64,000 bases of DNA from Candidatus Binatia bacterium (GTDB taxonomy: Bacteria > Desulfobacterota > Binatia > UBA12015), in NCBI GenBank assembly GCA_029243485.1, contig JAQWRY010000088.1:363212-427211 (forward strand), in the 5' to 3' direction. The notes beneath the pieces are model-generated. The model searched no databases. It was given only the letters and a program-made list of their open reading frames with translations, and was not told where the DNA came from. Of this stretch, positions 17,925 through 26,027 are shown one piece after another. Both the position numbers and the translations under genes were made by a program. Position 1 is the first letter of the stretch. Every line of letters starts with the position of its first letter.

Positions 17925-18644
17925 CTAGTTCCGGGCGGCGCCCTCGAGAATCCAGTTGCGGACCCAGTCGATCTGCTGGTCGCTCAGCATTCCGCCGATC
18001 GGCATGAGCGAGCCGCTGCCCTCGCCGGTCAGCTTCGACAGGAGGTAGCTCGCGTTCGCGTCGAAGGGCTCGACGCGGTTCAGCATCACCATCTGCGTCG
18101 ACATCATGTCGACGATGTTGTCGTAGGCGGCCCCCGGGGAGAGATCGAGGCCGGCCGACGAGGTTATGGGGTCGTGGCAGCCGCCCATCGCGCAGCTCGC
18201 CGTGAAGGTCGGGTTGACGTTTCCGGTGAAGGTCGACTGCGTCCCGGGCGGCAGGACGAAGCTGGCCGGGAGTGGGATGTTCTGTCCGATATCAACCCAG
18301 GCGCTTGGCTCGCACGGGGCCGTGGTGCAGGCGTCTGCGCCGAGGCAGTCCAGGAAGTATTGGTTGTCCGACGGGTCGTCTGCGTAGTCGATGTTCACGA
18401 ACTCGCACCAGATGAAGGAGGGCGGGGCGCCATTGGTCTTGAACACGTTCCCGGTGAGAGTACCGGCGTCGAAGTTGTACGAGATGGCCCATTCTTCGGC
18501 CCCGACGGTCCGCTGGATCAGGTAGCTCCTGGAGTCCGGGGTGAGCTGAATCTGAGCCTCGGCCTTTGCGGCGATGCCGACCGTTGCGATCCCCGCGACG
18601 GCTATGGCAACTCGGATGAAGCGTTTTCGAAGGTTCTTCTTCAC
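17925..18644 (-). CDS. Exported cytochrome c-like protein with CX4CH motif
   Basis: 239 residues from a GTG start with AAGGAA about 8 bases upstream; this start gives a clean signal peptide (VKKNLRKRFIRVAIAVAGIATVGIAAKAEAQ). The frame is open to 18761, but the extra N-terminus hides the signal. The C-terminal half carries PTFTASCAMGGCHDP, a CX4CH motif where haem c would attach, then LDLSPGAAYDNIV, a potential Met ligand region, and SLMPIGG with LSDQQIDWVRNWILEGA, the closing helix usual in cytochrome c-like modules of Myxococcota and Planctomycetes. The N-terminal 120 residues are unrecognised. Whether CX4CH takes haem is not certain. Confidence 0.65.
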   Translation of the reverse strand: MKKNLRKRFIRVAIAVAGIATVGIAAKAEAQIQLTPDSRSYLIQRTVGAEEWAISYNFDAGTLTGNVFKTNGAPPSFIWCEFVNIDYADDPSDNQYFLDCLGADACTTAPCEPSAWVDIGQNIPLPASFVLPPGTQSTFTGNVNPTFTASCAMGGCHDPITSSAGLDLSPGAAYDNIVDMMSTQMVMLNRVEPFDANASYLLSKLTGEGSGSLMPIGGMLSDQQIDWVRNWILEGAARN

Positions 18645-18864
18645 TGGTCGCGTTCCTTTCTTCCTACCCCGGTAATTGGTCCTGTCTGCAGCGGGCGCCA
18701 ATACGCCTTCCTGCTCGATACTGCCTAATAGAAGCGAAAGGAGAAAGTTAACTTTGGACAAAGGGTCTACGCGGTCGATTTCGAAGGGTGAATAGGGGGC
18801 CGGGCGGACTCAAGGACCCCTCCGGATTGCGGGCCGACGCATCCGGTCGATAGAGTCGCAGGTG

Positions 18865-20028
18865 ATGGACCTCACCTTTGCCCCCGGCGCCGAGGAGTTT
18901 CGCGCGGATCTTCGGGCGTGGCTCGCCGAAAACGTCCCAGAGGGGTTCGGGACGGATGGCTTCGCGGATTTTCCCACGCTGGACGCGGAGTTCCAGTTCC
19001 TGCGCAGGTGGCAAGGTACTCTCTCGGAGGCGAAATGGGTGGGGGTGCACTGGCCTTCGGAGTACGGTGGTCGCGGGACCGGCCCCGAGGAGAACTACCT
19101 GCTCCAGGAGGAGATGGCCGCGGCGCGGGCCCCGGAGGTCATCAACCGGATCGGGGTGAACCTGGTCGGTCCGTCCCTCATGACCCACGGGACCGAGGAG
19201 CAGCGCCGGACATATCTCGCGCGGATCCTGTCCGCTGAGGACATCTGGTGTCAGCTCTTCTCGGAGCCCGGCGCCGGATCGGACCTCACGTCGCTCACGA
19301 CCCGCGCCGAGGTCGACGGCGACCACTTCGTCGTGACTGGCCAGAAGGTGTGGACGAGTTGGGCCCAGTACGCGGACTACGGGATCCTGCTCGCCCGGAC
19401 CGATCCCGACGGAAAGCGGGCCCGCGGAATCTCGTACATGGTCGTCGACATGCGAAGCCCGGGGGTCGAGGTGCGACCGCTGCGGCAGCTGACGGGCAGT
19501 TCTGAATTCAACGAGGTGTTTCTCGAAGGTGTGCGAGTCCCGAGGGCGAACCTGGTCGGCGAGTTGCACAAGGGTTGGTCGATCGCGCAGACGACTCTCG
19601 CGCACGAGCGCGGCACCTCCCCGCGGCAGCTCGTCATTCACCGGATGTTGCTGGACGACCTCGTGGGGATCGCGGATACGCTCGCCGCGGACGACCCGCG
19701 GCGCGCCGAAATCGCGCAGGCGGCGATCGAGGTGCAGATCGCGAAGCTGAACAACTGGCGCACGCTCACGCGGCGCGTCCGCGGCGAACCCCTCGGCCCG
19801 GAGAGCTCGTTCATCAAGTTGTACTGGAGTGAGATGAGTCAGCGGATGCACGACACCGTTATGAATGTGCTGGGCCCTGCGGGAATCCTCGACGGCGGTG
19901 CTCACGCAGTCGCGCGCGGACGCCTCCTGCGCTCCTACCTGTACTATCGCGCCGCATCGATCTTCGCCGGAACGAACGAAGTGCAACGGAACATCATCGC
20001 GCAGCGGGTGCTGGGTCTGCCGCGTTGA
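18865..20028 (+). CDS. Acyl-CoA dehydrogenase
   Basis: 387 residues of a FAD-dependent acyl-CoA dehydrogenase that introduces a 2,3 double bond into an acyl-CoA. Seen: N-terminal helical domain (FRADLRAWLAENVPEGF), the FAD/substrate motif QLFSEPGAGSDLTSLTTRAEVDGD, KVWTSWAQYADYGILLARTD, and the C-terminal YYRAASIFAGTNEVQRNIIAQRVLGLPR that is nearly invariant in the family. The subtype (short, long or steroid side chain) cannot be assigned. GTG at 18862 directly precedes the chosen ATG at 18865. Together with the CoA transferase that begins 9 bases after the stop it probably forms a degradation operon. Confidence 0.92.
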   Translation: MDLTFAPGAEEFRADLRAWLAENVPEGFGTDGFADFPTLDAEFQFLRRWQGTLSEAKWVGVHWPSEYGGRGTGPEENYLLQEEMAAARAPEVINRIGVNLVGPSLMTHGTEEQRRTYLARILSAEDIWCQLFSEPGAGSDLTSLTTRAEVDGDHFVVTGQKVWTSWAQYADYGILLARTDPDGKRARGISYMVVDMRSPGVEVRPLRQLTGSSEFNEVFLEGVRVPRANLVGELHKGWSIAQTTLAHERGTSPRQLVIHRMLLDDLVGIADTLAADDPRRAEIAQAAIEVQIAKLNNWRTLTRRVRGEPLGPESSFIKLYWSEMSQRMHDTVMNVLGPAGILDGGAHAVARGRLLRSYLYYRAASIFAGTNEVQRNIIAQRVLGLPR

Positions 20029-20037
20029 GGGGATACG

Positions 20038-21246
20038 ATGGCTGATTTGCCGCTCGAAGGTCTGCGCATCATCGACATCGGAACCCGCATCGGGGCGCCG
20101 TTCGCGGCGACTCTCCTGGCGGACTTCGGGGCCGAGGTCATCAAGGTCGAGCAGCCGGGGCGCGGCGACTTCATGCGGACGATCGGCCCGTTCGAGGACG
20201 ACTATTCGCTGTGGTGGGCGGTCGAGGGCCGGAACAAAAAGTCGGTCACGTGCGACCTCCGCAAGCCCGAAGGGCGGGAGCTACTGAAGAAGCTCGTCGT
20301 TCATGCCGACGCGATGGTGGAGAACTTCAAGCCCGGAACCCTCGAAAAGTGGGGCCTCGGCCCCGACGTGCTGGAGGAGGTGAACCCGGGTCTCGTTCTT
20401 TCGCGGGTGAGCGTTTACGGCCAGACCGGACCGTACGCGGCGCGGCCCGGACTCGATCGCAACGGGATCGCGATGGGCGGTTTGCTGCACATCACCGGCT
20501 ACAAGGATCGTCCGCCCGTCCGACCCGGGATCATCATCTCCGATTATCTAACGGGGCTCTTCAATGCGTTCTCTCTCATGATCGCGCTTTACCACCGGGA
20601 TGCGGGTGCGGGGCGCGGCGAGCGCCGCGGACAGGTCGTCGATCTCGCGTTGTACGCATCCGTCCTGCGTCTCATGGAGCACACGATCCCCGTGTACGAT
20701 CGACTGGGCGTCGTGCGTGGGCGCGAAGGGAACCGGCTCAAAAACTCCGCGCCGCTCGACAACTGGGAGACGAAGGATGGCGAGTACGTGAGTCTGATCG
20801 CCGCGGGCGACGGGTTGTTCCCGCGCCTCGCAAAGGCGATCGGTCGCGCAGACCTTCTCGACGACGAACGTTTCTCGACACTGAGTGCTCGGGTGGAGCA
20901 TTCGGACGAGATCAACCAGATCGTCGCGGACTGGTGTGCGGCCCGGATGGCGGACGAGATCGAAGCCGTCGCCCTAGAGAACGACGTGCCCTTTGCGCGC
21001 ACGATGAGCGTTGCGGACATCTGCGCCGACCCGCATGTCGCGGCGCGGGGGGACATCGAGACGGTCCAGGATCCGGTTCTGGGGGCGGTGCGGATGCAGG
21101 GCGTCTATCCCAGGTTTTCGCGGACTCCCGGCGAGATCCGAAGCGGCGCGCCTCGCCTCGGCGAGCACAACGAGGAGGTGTACTCCGGTCTTTTGGGGCT
21201 CTCGGGGGACGACCTTACGAACCTGTCGCGCGACGGTGTGATCTAG
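20038..21246 (+). CDS. Family III (CaiB/BaiF) CoA transferase
   Basis: 402 residues with the family-III layout: LEGLRIIDIGTRIGAPFAATLLADFGAEVIKVEQP at the N-terminus, NKKSVTCDLRKPEGRELLKKLV, VHADAMVENFKPGTLEKWGLG, and RVSVYGQTGPYAARPGLDRNGIAMGGL, the region that carries the catalytic Asp in this family. The C-terminus has RTPGEIRSGAPRLGEHNEEV, the usual closing motif. Members move CoA between organic acids (formyl, carnitine, benzylsuccinate, bile-acid or 2-methylacyl substrates); the substrate is not determined here. Pairing with an acyl-CoA dehydrogenase suggests activation of an acid ahead of beta-oxidation. Confidence 0.9.
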   Translation: MADLPLEGLRIIDIGTRIGAPFAATLLADFGAEVIKVEQPGRGDFMRTIGPFEDDYSLWWAVEGRNKKSVTCDLRKPEGRELLKKLVVHADAMVENFKPGTLEKWGLGPDVLEEVNPGLVLSRVSVYGQTGPYAARPGLDRNGIAMGGLLHITGYKDRPPVRPGIIISDYLTGLFNAFSLMIALYHRDAGAGRGERRGQVVDLALYASVLRLMEHTIPVYDRLGVVRGREGNRLKNSAPLDNWETKDGEYVSLIAAGDGLFPRLAKAIGRADLLDDERFSTLSARVEHSDEINQIVADWCAARMADEIEAVALENDVPFARTMSVADICADPHVAARGDIETVQDPVLGAVRMQGVYPRFSRTPGEIRSGAPRLGEHNEEVYSGLLGLSGDDLTNLSRDGVI

Positions 21247-21338
21247 AGCCGACGCCGCTGGTTCGGTCCGGAGCTCGTCGGCAACCTACTAGATCTCGTC
21301 TACCCCGGAACGCTCCGGGCGTGGTATCTCCCCCAGCG

Positions 21339-22325
21339 ATGCTTCGTTTCCCGATCGTTGCGGCCTTCGCGGTGTTGGCGAGCGTCGTCCCTTCCGCCTG
21401 GGCGGGTCCGACGGATCAGGAGTATCCGCTCGACGTGGATCTCGGTGACCGGATCGATCCGGTTCGGCCGGGCGACGACATCGTCTACGAGATCGAGGTC
21501 GAAAACTTCACGGAGAGCAACGCGGAGGGCGTCGTGGTCACCGATCATCTCCCCCCGGGGACGACGTTCGTCGTCGCGCACCGTGAGCCCGACTGGGCGG
21601 TGGTGCCCGCGATCAGCGACGGGGACGAGGTTCGTTTCGAGCTCGGTGACATCGCGCCGTGCGATCAGGCCGATACGCCGCGCTGCCGCGACCTGTGGGT
21701 CGTCCTGCGTGTCGATGCGGCTGTCGCGAACGGAACCCTGCTTTTGAACCGGGCAACGGTGGAGTCGAGCGATTCGACGCTTCCCATGAACGAAGCGACG
21801 ACGGTGACGATGGTGTCTTCCGCGGCAATCCGGTCGGTGAAGCTGAACGTGGGACGCCCCGGCCGCGATCGCGCCAAGGTGACGGCCGATCTCGCTCGCT
21901 CGGGTTTGCACACACCGCTCGATCCGCCGACCCCGACGGTGGACCTGACGCAGGGCCTTTCGATCCAGTTCGGTGTTCCCGGCGAGGTGCCGCTGTTCGA
22001 GTTGGACCTGCCGGCAGGGGAGATGGTGTGCTCAAACGCAGAGAATCCACTGCGCCGCGTGCGGTGCAAGCTGCGCGACAAGCGGCTGTGGAAGCCGCTG
22101 GGCCTGAAGAAGCTCGACGTCATTCTGCCGGGCTACCTCGCGGCGCAGCGCAACAACGCGCAGTTTCGCTTGAAGCTCGCGGGCCTCGACATCCCCTCCG
22201 ACACGGGTCCGGCATTCGAGATCGTTGTGGAGGCGGGCGGAGCGATCTACACCCATGAGGTGATTCTCGAACCGAACAAAAGCGGCCGCACGCTCAAGTA
22301 CTCGAAGGGGCAGGGAGACCTTTGA
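21339..22325 (+). CDS. Secreted DUF11-domain protein
   Basis: 328 residues with a signal peptide (LRFPIVAAFAVLASVVPSAWAG). Residues about 25-140 match the DUF11 repeat type found in bacterial surface proteins: PGDDIVYEIEVENFTESNAEGVVVTDHLPPGTTFV, then DEVRFELGDIAP and GTLLLNRATVES. The rest (140-328) is an unrecognised beta-rich domain with a Cys pair (MVCSNAENPLRRVRCKL). In-frame GTGs lie at 21318 and 21321, but ATG 21339 is adjacent to the signal peptide. The open frame extends far upstream over the CoA-transferase gene, which is coincidental. Confidence 0.7.
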   Translation: MLRFPIVAAFAVLASVVPSAWAGPTDQEYPLDVDLGDRIDPVRPGDDIVYEIEVENFTESNAEGVVVTDHLPPGTTFVVAHREPDWAVVPAISDGDEVRFELGDIAPCDQADTPRCRDLWVVLRVDAAVANGTLLLNRATVESSDSTLPMNEATTVTMVSSAAIRSVKLNVGRPGRDRAKVTADLARSGLHTPLDPPTPTVDLTQGLSIQFGVPGEVPLFELDLPAGEMVCSNAENPLRRVRCKLRDKRLWKPLGLKKLDVILPGYLAAQRNNAQFRLKLAGLDIPSDTGPAFEIVVEAGGAIYTHEVILEPNKSGRTLKYSKGQGDL

Positions 22326-22344
22326 CCCCGCGGGGGCGACGGCA

Positions 22345-23016
22345 GTGAACTCCAGGTTCCGGCTGGTCCTGTTTCTGCTGCTGGCCGTCGGTCTGCTCGT
22401 GGGAGGCCAGTGGCTTCGTGCCGCAGCCGGAATCGAGTTCTCCGCGGACTCCGTGCGGGCGTGGGTGGAACAGCAGGGCTGGATGGGCCCGCTGGTTTTC
22501 ATCGGTCTCGTCGCGGGTCGGCAGTTCATCGCGCTTCCCTCCGCCCTGCTTCTGTCCGCAGGTGGACTCGTGTTCGGTGGGGTCCTCGGAACCCTCTTCG
22601 GGTCGATTGGCCTCGTGGGGTCGGCGGTAACGACGTTTGGCCTCGCTCGCGGTCTCGGTGGCGAGAAGGCGAAGGCGCAGGTCGCCGCGCGCTTCCCGTT
22701 GCTCGGTCGGTACATCGAGTCGGCCGGGCCGCTGCTCGTGTTCCTTACGATCGCCTATCCAGCGGGTCCGATGACGGCGGTCTTCTGGGCCGCCGGATTC
22801 TCGTCGGTTCGGCTCGCGTCGTTTCTGGTCGCGGTGTCTCTCGGTAGCTTGATTCGGTCTGCGGCCTACTCATTCTTCGGCGCGGCGCTCACCGACGTCG
22901 GCTCGCCGGCGTTCTGGGTCGCCAGCGTGGGCCTCGTGCTTGCGCTCGTAGTGCCCATGGCGCACCCCGGGTTGCGTCGTCGGTTGTTCAGACCGGAAGC
23001 CCCACAGACCGCATGA
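22345..23016 (+). CDS. TVP38/TMEM64 family (DedA-like) membrane protein
   Basis: 223 residues, about five to six membrane segments, GTG start. Seen: FIGLVAGRQFIALPSALLLSAGGLVFGGVLGTLFGSIGLVGSAVTTFGLARGLGG, which is the reentrant G-x-V-F-G pattern of the SNARE-associated/VTT domain, and later LTIAYPAGPMTAVFWAAGFSSVRLASFLVAVSLGSLIR. Family members are inner-membrane proteins linked to lipid flipping and envelope homeostasis. It starts 19 bases after the DUF11 gene. Its 3' end overlaps the convergent MutS-like gene by 29 bases. Confidence 0.82.
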   Translation: MNSRFRLVLFLLLAVGLLVGGQWLRAAAGIEFSADSVRAWVEQQGWMGPLVFIGLVAGRQFIALPSALLLSAGGLVFGGVLGTLFGSIGLVGSAVTTFGLARGLGGEKAKAQVAARFPLLGRYIESAGPLLVFLTIAYPAGPMTAVFWAAGFSSVRLASFLVAVSLGSLIRSAAYSFFGAALTDVGSPAFWVASVGLVLALVVPMAHPGLRRRLFRPEAPQTA

Positions 23017-24778
23017 GTTCGATGGCGTTGCTACGGCGAACCACGCCGGGCCGCATCTGATAGTCGAACGTCATCCGACCGTCTTCGAGATGATCCTCGA
23101 AGTGGACGTTGCGGATCTTCCCGGCGTCGCCCGTGTCGATCTCTGCGAGCGCGAGGTCGTGGGTCGTCACGAGTCCGAGTGCGCCGTGCTCGAGCAGTCC
23201 CTTTACGATCGCGGCGGCGCCGATGCGTCGGTCATGCGAGTTGGTGCCTGCGAGCACCTCGTCGAGAAGGAACAGAAGAGGCGGGGCGCTCTGGGCCGTC
23301 GTCATGATGTCGCGCATCCGATCGATCTCCGCCTGAAACCGTGAGCGCCCGTCGAGGAGCGAATCCTGCGTTCGGATCGACGCGCCGATGCAGAGAGGCG
23401 AGAGGCGCAATCGTCGTGCGCGCACGGTCGCGCCGGCGAGGGCGAGAACCGCGTTCGTGCCGACCGCGCGCAGCATCGTGGTCTTCCCGGACATGTTCGA
23501 GCCGCTGATGATGACGGCGGGTGTCTCGCCACCGAAGGTGATGTCGTTCCGGACGCAGTCGGCGACGGGGAGCAGGGGATGGCCGAGAGCTTCTGCGTCG
23601 AAGCACGCCTCAGAGGTGTCGATCTCGGCGAACGCGTCTTCGGGATGCTCGTAAGCGTGGCTCGCCAGAGACGACAGCGCCTCGATTTCTCCGGCTGCGT
23701 CGAGCCATTCCGCGACCGCGGGCCCGAACTGCTGCCGCCAGCGATCGATCCAGAACGCGCCGTGAACGGGCCACAGCAGCACGATCGCGATGGGCATGAA
23801 CAGGAGGTTCCGCCCCGAGTCGTGGATCTCGAGCCGGCGACGAAGGCCGTGAATGGCTGCGCTGGCCGGTGTTCCGCCGGTCCTGAGCGCGAGTTGGAGT
23901 TCGGCTCCGCGCTTCGAACCCATCGGCTCGCGTTCGAGACGCAGGGCGAGCTCCGTGAGGAGGCTGAGGTCGCTCGCCGCCCGGTCGACGCCGCGCAGCG
24001 CCTCGGCGACCGTGCCGCGCACGAAGTAGAAGAAGCCCGCCTGGGCGAACACGGCGAGGAGGAGCGGCAGGCCCGTCGTCCGCCCGGTGCCGTAGAGAAG
24101 GAACGTCACGATCGTCAGGGTAGAGGCGATCGCGGCACCGATCGGGAGGCCGGCGGACTGCAGTGCCGGGGCTGCCTTCCCCCACGCGGCGAGCCGATCG
24201 GCGTCGACGGCCTTGCGGAGCTCTTCGCCGGCGAGCGCCAGATCTTCTCGAAGGTCGAGGCGTGGGCGCAGTTCTTCGACGGCCTCCTGGCGGGCGAGGA
24301 TCTCTTCGTGGACCGACGGGCTGACGAGCCACCCGGCGAGGCGACGTTCGCCGTGACGCGTTCGCGCGCGCGTCAGCAGCTGGAACAACGATCCTTCGCC
24401 GAACAGGTCGAGGTCGGCGGCGTACAGGTGCCCGTCGGGCACGAAGTCGTCGCCCTGCGCTCCCTGGCCGCGCCACTTTCCCGCAAGGCGTGCAAGGCCG
24501 GACTCGTACAGCGCGGCGGCGCGGCGCGCGCGATCCTGCTGCTTCTTCACGCTCTCGTGCCATACGACGAGTGCGACGAATGCGATCGCCGGGGCCCACA
24601 GCCACGTCGACGACAAGAGCCCCCGGTCGAGCGCCGCGTAGGCCATTGCCAGACCCACGACCGTCGTTCCGAGGCGGATCCGAGAGATCAGGCGGTGCCG
24701 CTCGTTGGCCGCGGCGAGCGTCGAGAGGCGTTCGTCACGACGATGTTCGTATTCCTGCTGCGGGTTCGAGGTCGCCAT
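22988..24778 (-). CDS. MutS-family ATPase with membrane segments
   Basis: 596 residues. The C-terminal third is a MutS domain V ATPase: VIISGSNMSGKTTMLRAVG (Walker A, near residue 425), RTQDSLLDGRSRFQAEIDRM, PLLFLLDEVLAGTNSHDRRIG (Walker B), and LVTTHDLALAEI. Upstream is a core-like helical region but no mismatch-recognition domain. Hydrophobic stretches near residues 35-75, 215-260 and 330-350 look like membrane spans, so it is not a classical repair MutS; members of this membrane MutS-like group are of unknown function. The ATG at 24776-24778 begins MATSNPQQEYEHRRDERL; an in-frame ATG at 24787 is less likely. Confidence 0.8.
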   Translation of the reverse strand: MATSNPQQEYEHRRDERLSTLAAANERHRLISRIRLGTTVVGLAMAYAALDRGLLSSTWLWAPAIAFVALVVWHESVKKQQDRARRAAALYESGLARLAGKWRGQGAQGDDFVPDGHLYAADLDLFGEGSLFQLLTRARTRHGERRLAGWLVSPSVHEEILARQEAVEELRPRLDLREDLALAGEELRKAVDADRLAAWGKAAPALQSAGLPIGAAIASTLTIVTFLLYGTGRTTGLPLLLAVFAQAGFFYFVRGTVAEALRGVDRAASDLSLLTELALRLEREPMGSKRGAELQLALRTGGTPASAAIHGLRRRLEIHDSGRNLLFMPIAIVLLWPVHGAFWIDRWRQQFGPAVAEWLDAAGEIEALSSLASHAYEHPEDAFAEIDTSEACFDAEALGHPLLPVADCVRNDITFGGETPAVIISGSNMSGKTTMLRAVGTNAVLALAGATVRARRLRLSPLCIGASIRTQDSLLDGRSRFQAEIDRMRDIMTTAQSAPPLLFLLDEVLAGTNSHDRRIGAAAIVKGLLEHGALGLVTTHDLALAEIDTGDAGKIRNVHFEDHLEDGRMTFDYQMRPGVVRRSNAIELMRSVGLPV

Positions 24779-24829
24779 CGAACGCACCGTATACGAATCG
24801 GGGAGGTAGAGCCCAGCGCACGGGGCCGC

Positions 24830-25261
24830 TCAGGGCTGCAGGGCGCCTTCCAGCGCCTGTAAGAGCCTGGCCCCCTGCTCGGGGGAGATCGAGTCGCTCG
24901 GCGCGAGGAAGACGTCGAAATACAGCATGAGCGAAACGTTCTCGTCGTCGACCTTGCGCAGGGTCTCGCCGAGCGCGTCGCGGGTCGCCTCGACGAGACG
25001 CGCTGCTGCATCGCCGCGTCCACATTGGACGCGAGCGACGGACGCGTTGCTCGCCGCGGCCACGACCAGGAAGAAGATGACCGCCCGCGCGGCGGCCTCG
25101 GCGTCGCCCAGGTCCGACACTTCGAGGACAGGCGTCTCCAACTGAGTCTGCGTGAAGCCGCCGATGTGGAGCTCCGCGCTCGCGCGCTCGCGCATCCATG
25201 CAGGCGCGCGCTCGGCGAGCGCACGGACGGCAGCGGTCCAGCAGGGCGGTTCGTCGATCAC
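24830..25261 (-). CDS. Uncharacterised protein coupled to the 2-oxoacid oxidoreductase genes
   Basis: 143 residues from a GTG start whose GTGA overlaps the korB stop, so translation is probably coupled. Content: an N-terminal helix (WTAAVRALAERAPAWMRERASAEL), a short strand TQTQLETPVLEVSDLGDAEAAARAVIFFLVVAAASNASV, then a helical region with VARVQCGRG and a C-terminal helix EQGARLLQALEGAL. I do not recognise a family. Position as the last gene of the oxidoreductase operon suggests an accessory role in that enzyme, by context only. Confidence 0.6.
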   Translation of the reverse strand: MIDEPPCWTAAVRALAERAPAWMRERASAELHIGGFTQTQLETPVLEVSDLGDAEAAARAVIFFLVVAAASNASVARVQCGRGDAAARLVEATRDALGETLRKVDDENVSLMLYFDVFLAPSDSISPEQGARLLQALEGALQP

Positions 25262-26013
25262 AGGCCTTCGGGGCGCTTCAGCTCGCCGACCGGGAACACG
25301 GGCAGGAGATTCTCTTCCTGGAAGCGTGGACCGTCGGCCGTGGGGACGAACCAGCCAGTCGGGCACATGGTCACGATCTCGACGAGCGAGAAGCCGAGGC
25401 CCTGTCGTTGGGTCTCGAGCGCCGCGCGGAGCAGCTTTTTCGTTTTTTTTACGCCGACGGGCGTGTGCACGGTGCCGCGTGCCACGTAGGCAACGCCCTC
25501 GAAGTCCTTCAGCATCTCCGGGAGGCGAATCGGGTGACCGTGGACGGCCGGGTCCCGGCCGCCGAGCGTGCTCTTCGTCTTCTGCCCCAAGACGGATGTG
25601 GCGGTCATGTGCCCGCCCGTTTCCCCGAACGCGGCGTTGTTCAGACAGATCGCCGTGATCTTCTCGCCCCGCGCGGCGGCGTGGATCACTTCCTGGATCC
25701 CCTCGGTCACCATGTCGCCGTCGCCCTGGAGCGTGAACACGAGTCGGTCGGGCAGAACGCGCTTGATACCGGTCGCCTGTGCGGGCGCCCGGCCGTGCAT
25801 CGCCTGCTGACAGTCGACCTCCATCAATGCTGCGAACGCCGTGTAGCAACCGATGCCGAGGACACAGACGGCGTTCTCGCGCTCCTGCATCTCCTCGATG
25901 TTCTCCATGAGGACGCGGATGGCGCTGGGCTCGCCGCAGCCGGGGCAGAGCGAGTGGGTGTTCGTGCCGAGGAGAGGGGAGCGGGTGAAGACTTTCTGCA
26001 TTTCGGTGGCCAT
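25258..26013 (-). CDS. korB: 2-oxoacid:ferredoxin oxidoreductase, beta subunit
   Basis: 251 residues; the thiamine-diphosphate-binding subunit. Seen: SLCPGCGEPSAIRVLMENI (the CPGCGE motif of the KorB/VorA class), VCVLGIGCYTAF, MHGRAPAQATGIK, and the Mg-thiamine-diphosphate motif LQGDGDMVTEGIQEVIHAAARGEKITAICLNNAAFGETGGHMTATS. The four-subunit enzyme oxidatively decarboxylates a 2-oxoacid to acyl-CoA and reduces ferredoxin. 2-Oxoglutarate is the likeliest substrate, but branched-chain 2-oxoacids (VOR) cannot be excluded. The start ATG has AAGGAG upstream. Confidence 0.88.
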   Translation of the reverse strand: MATEMQKVFTRSPLLGTNTHSLCPGCGEPSAIRVLMENIEEMQERENAVCVLGIGCYTAFAALMEVDCQQAMHGRAPAQATGIKRVLPDRLVFTLQGDGDMVTEGIQEVIHAAARGEKITAICLNNAAFGETGGHMTATSVLGQKTKSTLGGRDPAVHGHPIRLPEMLKDFEGVAYVARGTVHTPVGVKKTKKLLRAALETQRQGLGFSLVEIVTMCPTGWFVPTADGPRFQEENLLPVFPVGELKRPEGL

Positions 26014-26027
26014 CGTTGCTCCTTGCC

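Noticed and set aside
20211-22325. A 704-codon plus-strand frame spanning the CoA transferase
   Set aside because: The upstream half is a G+C-rich shadow of the CoA transferase; the real DUF11 gene starts at 21339.
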